From Cordilura impudica (taxonomy: Eukaryota > Arthropoda > Insecta > Diptera > Scathophagidae): DNA of 64,000 bases. Both the position numbers and the translations under genes were made by a program. The stretch lies in NCBI GenBank assembly GCA_963682025.1, contig OY821521.1, positions 97,170,201 through 97,234,200 on the forward strand, written 5' to 3'. Within the stretch, counting starts at the first letter, position 1; every line of letters begins with the position of its first letter. Below the pieces are notes generated by a model, which worked only from the letters and a program-made list of their open reading frames with translations, did no database searches and had not been told where the DNA came from. Shown here piece by piece: positions 56,818 to 64,000 of the stretch.

Positions 56818-58285
56818 ATCAGAGTTTCGGGCAATTTTATGATCAGTTGAAACTCATTAGGTAAATATTTCATACACCATTAACTTATAATTATACCTTC
56901 TTTGAAAAGATATATAAAATTATTTGAAGTAATAAAAACGTGTGCAACCCTTTACCCTTTTCAATAAAAAAATATGTCATTCACTATGTAAATGGCCATT
57001 TATATGAACAAATAGAGAAATAGCTAAATTTTTGCCTGTGGAGTGTGGTTTGGGGTCATTATTTCAGCATGTTGCAATATACATATTTGATAGACATGTT
57101 ATACATCGTTGAATAGATAAATATGTCTTCTTTAACAATATATATAATAATAAGTAAAATTCAAAAATTTTGGGAACACTTTACCAAAAAAACCAAAAAA
57201 AAAACGAAAAACCATAGTTTTTCTATATTTTTTTCTGAAATTTGAATATAAATATCTCAAAAACTATTAACGTTATCAAAATGATTTTTTGAAGTGTTTT
57301 AGATAATTTAAATGCCGTTCTGAATCAATAAACAAAATATAAAAATAACGAATCTTAATATGTTTTTTATGCTAACAAAAAAAATTCGTATGAAAATTTG
57401 ACTTTTTTCACCATTTAAGCCCTCCTGACCACGTTTATGCAACGGCGGTGAATTTTATTGCGCCAAATAAATAAAAATATTTGGAGCTTTAATACTGCGG
57501 TGAAATATTTGAAGAAATCGAGCGGATATTTTTGTATTAACTTTTAAAACTTAGTTTTTTTTTTTAAATTGCACAATTTCGTCCAATGCTGGACGTAGGG
57601 TGCATGTCCAAAAATATTAAAAATTTCGCTTACAACCATTCCTGAAGCATATTCTTTTAAAATATTTAGAAAAATATATACATGTTTTACCAAGATTGTG
57701 AGAAAAAAGTGAAAGAATGAAGGGTATTTTTTGGCAAAAATTTGCAATTTTTAGAACCTGATTCAAAAAGTCAATTTTAAGATTTTGTGTTCACTAAACG
57801 CTTTGAAACAATTCAAAAAGTACTTCAACGTATTTTTTTAAAAAGTACTGGCTATCGCCACATATTTTTAGATTTTTTTTTATCTATTTTAATAAAAATG
57901 TTATTTGCGAAAAACCAAGAAAGAATTTGGTGAAAAGTTCTAATGTTGATTTTTAAAATTAAATATTTTTTAAACCATAAGCGATAACTAGGTAGTATAA
58001 GCATGTTTTTTGTTAATAATTTAATGGTTATTGGAAAAATTGAAAAAACGTAAAAATCACTTCATATTTATAAAAGTTACAAGCTTTGAAAGCATTTTCC
58101 ACCTCGAGGTGGTCGATTTTGGCACCCTGTAGCTCACCCTGTGTTACAACAGGGTATGCCGAAAATAAATATTTTGAAAGCCTATATCCTTGACTACAAT
58201 CGCCTAGAATATACTATTCCCATCCAACCAATAGTTTAGAAGTTCCAGACTTATTACCACTTTTTTTTGGTTTTGAACCACTGTG
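56818..58285 (-). repeat. Right arm of the Transib inverted repeat
   Basis: Complement of the left arm with scattered substitutions and small indels in A-runs (1468 versus 1453 bp). The palindrome and hairpin are conserved. The minus-strand frame at 57544-57747 lies in it and has no domain. Confidence 0.9.
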
Positions 58286-58499
58286 CGCTGAGTACTTTGT
58301 CCCCAATGAATAAAGGCCCCCAAAAAAATTAACTTATTCCCCTAAAAAATTTGGGAATACCTTCACGATGAACAAATTCCCCAAATTTCAAAAAGGTCCC
58401 CAAAATGAAATGAACAAATTCCCCATAATGCTCTCAATATCTGTCCTGCAATATACGTATTTAAAATCTGTATTCTTTTCAATAGCAATAGCGACGTGC

Positions 58500-58775
58500 T
58501 CGCGAACACAGCTCAGCTAAAATATCTGAATGATAATATATGATTTGGCAATTAAAATAAGTTGACAAAACTGCGCAGCAGCACTGGTGTGACTACCAAA
58601 CGCGAGGACGTGGACGCGACGCGCTCTCGAACACAGCTCAGTTAAAATATCGGAATGATCTGAAAAATATGATTTGGCGATTAAAATAAGTTGACGACAA
58701 TTGCGCGGCAGCACGGGTGTAGCTGCCAAACGCACAGACGCGGATGCGAATCGCTCGCGGAACACAGCTCAGTGA
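58500..58775. repeat. About 125-bp tandem repeat in the outer element
   Basis: GAACACAGCTCAGYTAAAAT recurs at about 58504, 58629 and 58760; between them GATTTGGC-ATTAAAATAAG, GCAGCACKGGTGT and CGCGAGGACGTGGACGCG-like GC-rich blocks repeat. Two units plus a partial third. The minus-strand frame at 58517-58765 is a translation of this repeat. Confidence 0.75.
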
Positions 58776-59399
58776 AAAGTCTTATTATAAATTTTATCTA
58801 CGTATGCTGATCCAAATAGGCCACAATATACTATAAGCAGTTGCTTAAAGCAACCTTTCGACACAAGTTTAAACGTCGCATCCATTTTCCATTTTTAAAA
58901 CTTCTATAAATTTGAGTAATTCAATTTTTAAAAGTTCTGATTCCTTTTATTTGCAAACTATTCCGTTATATTTGATAAAAAATAAATAAACTTCAACAAA
59001 AAAACTTAAAGCGGTTTCGCAGCTTATTTTTGAAGCATTATTCCTGTAGCGTCTTATAAAAAACTTCTAAATAAAAAAATCAAAAAATTTTAAATTGAAA
59101 TAAAAAATGAATTTACTCCCCAAAAAAGTAAACATTGGGAAATTTCTTCATCATGAACAAATTCCCCAAACCCATACAAATTTTTGGGGAGAAAGTTCAT
59201 TTTTTTGGGGAATTTGTTCATTGGGGACTAAGTACTCAGCACCTGGTAAGTATAGTGAACCATTTTTCAAGTCAAAGGCCTTTGGATCCCGGGCAAGACC
59301 GGATAAAAACAGCAAGTTATTAATATTAAAAAAAAGGAAATTTTAAAATAATTTTATTTAATACAAAAATAAAAAAAATATTAAAAACAGGTAAACAAC

Positions 59400-60165
59400 T
59401 AAAGAATGAAACTAAAATTTTTTATTTTCAATTCTTAATTTTAAATTTTTAAGTTTTAGTTTTTCATTTTTTAATTTTAATTTTAATTTTTCAGTTTTCA
59501 TTTTTCATTCATCATTTTTCAATTTTAATTTTTCATTTTCCACTTTTCCTTTCCGTTTCTCATTTTTCAATTTTCGTTTTTCATTTTTCATTTTCCATTT
59601 TTCAATTTTAATTTTTTATTTTCCGTTTTCCATTTTTCGTTTCTCATTTTTCAATTTTCGTATCTCATTTTACGTTTTTCATTTTTCGTTTTTCATTTTT
59701 CAAATTTCATTTTTCATTTTTAATTATTCATTTTCCATTTTTAATTTTTCATTTTCCACTTTTCCTTTTTCATTTTCCATTTTTAATTTTTGATTTTCCG
59801 TTTTTAATTTTTCATTTTGCATTTTTCGTTTTTCATTTTCAATTATTCATTTTTCATTTTAAATTTCAATTTTTCATTTTTCGTTTTTCATTTTTCAATT
59901 TTCGTTTTCATTTTTCATTTTGCATTCTTCGTTTTCCATTTTACATTTTCCATTTTCATTTTCCATTTTTAATTTTTAAATTTTCATTTTCCACTTTCCA
60001 TTTTTCATTTTTAATTTTTCGTTTTTCACTTCCCAATTTTCGTTTTTCATTTTCCATTTTTCCTTTTTCATTTTCCATTTTTAATTTTTAATATTTAACT
60101 TTTATTTTTTATTTTTAATTTTTATTAATTTTTAATATTTCATTTTTAATTTTAACGATAAAAAA
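59400..60165. repeat. Pyrimidine-rich low-complexity array, TTTTTCATTTTTC-type
   Basis: About 760 bp made almost only of CATTTTT, CGTTTTT, CAATTTT and CCATTTTT words in irregular order, with strong strand asymmetry (T much above A, C above G). The period is variable, 6-11 bp. No coding content. Confidence 0.85.
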
Positions 60166-60260
60166 ATATGTGGTAATACTTGCTAAGGCCAATGTGACAC
60201 GTGCACTATTAATATACACACAATTGCAACAACTTAACAATAATCTATCTTAACAATAAT

Positions 60261-60535
60261 CTAATAATCTAAGCAAAATCTAGTACATACGAGCTTTCGA
60301 GCAAAATCTAGCTCATTTTTACTAGATTTCCCATACAAGACAAAATCTAGCTCGTTACTAGATTTGTGCGAAATCTCACAAAATCTTGTCAAACTTGAAA
60401 CTATTACTTGGAAAATTACAACGCAGTGGCTGAAAAATTTACATTTAAAAACAAAAACAAAAGCAAACAAGTTGAATAAAAAAGAAATGAAATATTAATT
60501 ATTATAAAAATTACGAGTCTATAATAAAAAATATT
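60261..60535 (-). repeat. Fragment of the 21757-22480 TIR element
   Basis: In complement it matches 22205-22450: CAACTTGTTTG...TTGTTTTT, GCGTTGTAATTTTC, AATCTAGTAACGAGCTAGAT. The terminal inverted repeat itself is not present on this copy. The minus-strand frame at 60261-60470 is part of it. Confidence 0.75.
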
Positions 60536-60560
60536 TAGTAATCGAAGTTATAATTTTTTA

Positions 60561-60901
60561 CTAGCAGATTCCAGCGCTCGAAATTCGAGTGCAATTTATA
60601 GGCAGCTTTATTTTTCAACATAGCCAATTCACAAACCAACACTTTTATGGTTTATTATTATTGCGAATGAAGATATCAAACTCATTAACAAATTTAATAA
60701 AACACACGTAGCATATGAATAATTTTATGTATGTGTTAGTAGCAACTTTAAATACAATTTACTCAAAATAAAGGAAAAAAATTTAAAATCTGTAAATCTG
60801 TAAAACGGCTAAAAAGAAATACCTTTCAAATAATGTACGTTTGGTCAAAATCGGGATAAAGCGGTAGAACAAAATATCGCCTAGCCTATTAATATTATAG
60901 A
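60561..60901 (-). mobile_element. Non-autonomous Helitron, family 1, copy 3
   Basis: In complement: A, then TCTATAATATTAATAGGC ... CTCGAATTTCGAG hairpin, ...CTGCTAG, then T. Ends are identical to copy 2. 341 bp, with a few internal deletions. Confidence 0.85.
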
Positions 60902-61608
60902 TACTTAGAAAAACAACAAGTGCATAGGGTACGAGTGTGCATAGGGTACGAGTTTAAGTTTGTCATTCTGCTTGTAATAATTGGATAATAAATCTGGACC
61001 ACATAAAATACGTATATATCGATGGATTAATATAGAAAGGTCGTATCTCGTTTTTTTTTTCAAAATCGAGTTTATTATATATTCCGGTAGACAAAACTCA
61101 AATACACCTCCCTTAAAAAAATTCAGTTTCCTATGTTGACGAATAACGGATTTACAGTAATTAAAAAAAAGCCCTAACTCATTTCAAAAATTGTTTGAAA
61201 GAAAAAGCCCTAACTCATTTAAAGTTGAGAATGCATATTTTTTTGGTTTATATGAAAACAAACAACTTTTCTAAAAGTATTTTTTATAAAGATGCGTAGG
61301 TCAATGCTTTTCTAATTTTTGTGTTTTTCGTAAGTGAAAAATACAATGAAAGCCAAATACGAAAAATTATTATTATGTATGGATTTAGTATGTTGTTGTA
61401 TGGTGATATATGGAAAATTTTTGGTTGTTAGTTTTGGCTTTCACTTCTGATGTAATTGTTTTTAAATAAAAAGGGACTTTACCGAATTTGTGTATATGAA
61501 AGTAGTTTTTATCTACCAGTCAGAATTTGTGCACATGAAAGTAGTTTTTGTGTATCACTCCATAATTAAGATTGGAAAAAGTTTCTTTACATAAAAAATT
61601 TAAATAAA

Positions 61609-63258
61609 ATGAATTGTTTAAGTGAGATTACGAATTCTGGGACGAAAAATTTAAATAATGTTTGTAAGAGGAAAAATGTGGCGAAAAAATCTGAATGGAA
61701 GCAAAATGTAAATAAAGAAAAAGAATGGAAGGTGAACAGTATTTGGGTATATCAAAAAAGGTACTTTGTCAAAAGCCTTCTATGCAACTTGGAGAGAGTC
61801 TTGTTTATCACAATATTGCCAAAAAAGTGCATTCGATTTTTCAACCAAAGAAAGATCAATGCAATTTGTGCGTATCACATAAAAATAGTAATGTGTCAGA
61901 CGAAGATTATGGAAAACATAGAGATGAAATAGAAAAAATGCGCGAAAAAACAGAATGACATCAAAAATGCTCAATTCGGACTATGTGCAGTTTTTTGCAT
62001 GGATGTGCAAGCTGTTAAATTAGTGCCTCAATTACAGGCAAGTGCTGCATATTTCAAAATTAAATTGATAGATTTTAGATTAGATTCTTTATTGTTTAAT
62101 TTTTTCGTTTTATATTTTACAATATTATTCTTAAAAATAATTTAAACTATAAAGATTTTACGGCATGGTTTAAAACCGGCTGCCGGAAGTTAGGATGTTT
62201 AATAGCATATATAGAAACAATGAAGAATAAGGAAAATATATCAAAATATTCTTTAAAAATTATATTCACTAACCAAAAATTTCCTATATTTCATTTAATA
62301 CCGGGCACTTTCCTAAAAAATGCAGTAGTGTTTTTTCTTCATTCATGTTGCATAGAGAACACAATTTATTTTGATCTGCCCTATATTGGTTGCCGTTCAG
62401 CCATAAGAGATCAGCACGAGCCTTCATTATAATAGAAATGAAATTGCAAATACATAATTTCACAATATATAATGTTGTCACAAATGCTTCAGATAATTAT
62501 GTTTGGGATGAAACTGATGGGAATCTAGTCTCCTCCGTTTTTGCAAGATGCATTATTAAGCACATAAGGAATTTCCATGCTCCATCGCCCGATATTCATC
62601 ACATCATTTATTCGGATGGTTGCCTTTACCAAAATCGAAATGTCATTTTGTCTAATGCTTTGCTCGCTTTTTCAAAAGAAAGCAATATATCGATTGAACA
62701 AAAGTATTTAATAAGCGGTCATACTCAAATGGAATGTGACGCTACACATTCACTTATAGAGAGAAAAATTAATAAAAGACAAATAAACTTGCCATCTCAA
62801 TTTGTTCAACTTATAACTGAAGCACGCAAAGTTCCAGCACCCTTACATGCGCACCATTTACATAATGATTATTTTTTGAACTTTGAAAGTATTTCTCAGA
62901 TATACTCGTCTATTCGTACAGGTAAAAATATTGGTTAGTAAAGAAATTCTAAAGATATTTATAACCAATATTAATCCCATTTTTTAGGCAGAAGCATTGG
63001 TGATCCAACAATAAATATGCTACGAGCCTTAGCATATGATTTGTCAGGATCAATTTATTTTAAAACTAATATAACAGACGAATATGAGCTGCTCCCACAG
63101 AGATCGAAGTCTGCTTTTAAAGATGTTTCCCCTGAACGACTTTATAAAGAAAAAAAATATCAATATCTAAAAAAAAGTGGGACCACTTGCAAGATTTAAA
63201 AAAGTTCCTGCCGACAGATTGCCACCACTTCTGTGATAATTTGCCTTATAAAAACTAA
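61609..63258 (+). pseudogene. DDE transposase-like protein, split by a LINE and frameshifted
   Basis: Plus strand. The N-terminal basic region (KRKNVAKKSEWKQNVNKEK) is followed, after a frameshift near 61730, by a CNLCVSHKNSNVSDEDYGKH segment with CxxC. A frameshift near 61957 leads to CAVFCMDVQAVKLVPQLQAS with a candidate first Asp. The LINE insertion follows. Then QIHNFTIYNVVTNASD, IIYSDGCLYQNRNVILSNAL (second Asp) and SGHTQMECDATHSLIERK (Glu), 47 residues between Asp and the last Glu. A 66-bp GT-AG intron (62922-62987) precedes SIGDPTINMLRALAYD. An A-run near 63170 shifts the frame before a KW-HLQDLKKFLP end at 63258. Related arthropod proteins are usually annotated as uncharacterised; Sola-like identity is a guess. 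Confidence 0.65.
62068..62435 (-). mobile_element. 5'-truncated LINE insertion with 11-bp target duplication
   Basis: Flanked by AAATTAAATTG (62057-62067) and AAATGAAATTG (62436-62446), which agree at 10 of 11. The minus strand encodes ARADLLWLNGNQYRADQNK and CSLCNMNEEKTLLHFLGKCP, the C-terminal zinc finger of a non-LTR ORF2. The 3' end near 62068 has an AATCTAATCT-like tail, similar to the tail of the LINE ending at 41925. Confidence 0.8.
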
Positions 63259-63583
63259 TTTACTTAGATTTCTTTTTCGTTAATTTAAACATGAATTGTT
63301 AAAAAATTGAATATAGTCCTATATTCAATTTTTTAATTTAGTTCAAAAAGCCCTAACTTAATATTTTTTTCAAAAAAATTAATAATTATAAGCCCTATCT
63401 CACACAACTTAAATATAGGAAAAAAATAAAAAATAAAACAGAATTAAATTGTTTGCCTGTTTTAATAAAGAACTGCTTCAGAAAAAAAATATTATTTTTC
63501 CAGATTTTATTGAGTTTTTTCCTTCTCCTGTAAAGTAACCAAAAGTTGAGATACGACCTTTCTTTATTAAGCCATCGATATAT

Positions 63584-64000
63584 TCTTGATCCTTATAACA
63601 AGTGAAGTTGATATATTGATGTCCGTATGTGGAAATTACGATCACGCCCTCAATAGGTCAGCTGAGTTGCTCATTTTTAGTGAAAATGATTCATTGATAT
63701 CCTGAGCAGGTTACTATTTAAAATCATCAACAATGATTCAATAGGTTTGAATGAATATGTAAAAAAGCTTTTGAATAAATATGATTTTTCTATGTTGTTC
63801 TTGTTATTCCAAATTTTTGAGTTTATATGTCATATGAGGGCGGTCTCAGAACAACCCGATCTGACAAAGAAAACATAAGAAATTTGGGTAAAATTTTCCT
63901 TTTTTAATCTCCTTTTAGCTCGATACGCTTCAATAGCTCGATACCCTGTTTGTTGCCAAATCTTTTACCACCGATCCATTGTCCAAGTATGGAAATAGAA
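63584..64000. other. Right flank, no gene recognised
   Basis: Unassigned AT-rich sequence to the window edge. Confidence 0.4.

Larger units (their letters stand above)
54129..58285 (+). mobile_element. Transib transposon with ~1.45-kb inverted repeats
   Basis: Both ends read CACAGTGGTTCAAAACCAAA, and the identity continues for about 1450 bp (94-97% by eye). The perfect 5-bp GC-rich target duplication CGCTG (54124-54128 and 58286-58290), the CACAGTG end and the RAG1-like protein inside are together diagnostic of Transib, the superfamily related to the V(D)J recombinase (established knowledge). Typical Transib TIRs are far shorter. The element is 4157 bp, with a unique centre of about 1240 bp. 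Confidence 0.9.
54120..59245. mobile_element. Outer TIR element, split by the Transib
   Basis: The left end CAGGCGCTG continues after the Transib as AGTACTTTGTCCCC. The complement of the right end (59245 leftward) reads CAGGTGCTGAGTACTTAGTC. The 23-bp ends differ at two positions. GTAAG flanks both sides. Without the Transib it is about 965 bp. Subterminal regions are rich in GAACAAATTCCCCAA motifs in both orientations. It encodes no protein; superfamily unassigned. Confidence 0.7.
61014..63583 (+). mobile_element. DDE DNA transposon of uncertain superfamily, nearly complete
   Basis: Inverted ends of about 36 bp: ATATATCGATGG, TTAATA, then AGAAAGGTCGTATCTC at 61014 and, in complement, from 63583. 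They differ at two or three positions. Inside, AAGCCCTAACTCA occurs as direct copies near 61168, 61206, 63347 and (diverged) 63392, so the sub-terminal repeats are directly, not inversely, oriented. The target duplication is not resolved. A LINE fragment interrupts it at 62068-62435. Confidence 0.7.

Noticed and set aside
59107..59346. Two overlapping plus-strand frames (LPKKVNIGKFLHHEQIPQTH... type)
   Set aside because: They lie in the AATTCCCCAA-rich right end of the outer TIR element and have no domain.
1..64000. CRISPR arrays, bacterial operons, ribosome binding sites, tRNA or rRNA genes
   Set aside because: No regularly spaced short repeats with unique spacers, no tRNA boxes or rRNA blocks recognised, and the spliced transposon genes show the DNA is eukaryotic.

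Overview
The window looks like repeat-rich, AT-rich intergenic or intronic DNA from a higher fly. The inference rests on the mix of Tc1/mariner, PIF/Harbinger, Transib, Helitron, Jockey-, R1- and RNase-H-type LINEs, on 53-69 bp GT-AG introns inside the transposon genes, and on TATGTACATACA-type microsatellites; a calyptrate such as a blowfly or house-fly relative fits best, but this is not proven. I find no host gene I can name. One possible terminal exon (about 45.3 kb, minus) and one possible promoter/leader (47.7-48.3 kb) are the only host candidates. Every recognisable protein-coding stretch belongs to a transposable element and carries at least one lesion.

Layout. 0-3 kb: two Tc1/mariner elements, apparently nested, both coded on the minus strand. 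3-4.7 kb: an R1-type LINE tail inside a copy of the commonest repeat of the window ('family A'). 5.4-9.7 kb: a two-gene Harbinger transposon (5973-9342) with TIRs and a 3-bp target duplication, inserted in an older mariner-type element. 9.7-14.3 kb: repeat fragments, a short Helitron and a MITE. 14.9-17.3 kb: a decayed Jockey-type LINE. 17.8-24.4 kb: five nearly full family A copies plus a long-TIR element. 26.1-29.5 kb: Helitron copies of two families and a MITE-like element. 30.7-39.5 kb: a mariner scrap, a ~100-bp tandem array, more family A copies, and an RT pseudogene. 40.7-43.7 kb: two LINE pieces, a fold-back element with an 8-bp target duplication, and a Helitron inserted in a family A copy. 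43.7-51.8 kb: the longest stretch without an obvious transposon. 52.7-53.9 kb: tandem repeats and a Helitron-like coding repeat. 54.1-59.2 kb: a Transib element inside the TIR of another element. 59.4-60.2 kb: a pyrimidine-rich low-complexity block. 61.0-63.6 kb: a DDE transposon split by a LINE insertion.

The most notable object is the Transib element at 54129-58285. It has ~1.45-kb inverted repeats that start with CACAGTG (identical to the V(D)J signal heptamer), a perfect GC-rich 5-bp target duplication (CGCTG), and a RAG1-like transposase remnant that keeps the first Asp and the final Glu but has lost the middle of the catalytic core. The second theme is family A: ~0.8-kb repeats with a 20-bp palindrome at one end, a hairpin at the other, subterminal inverted repeats and a variable (GGAC)n tract, an architecture like DINE-1/Helentron elements; two pairs lie head to head. 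The elements do not form a pathway; they record successive insertions, several of which can be ordered by nesting.
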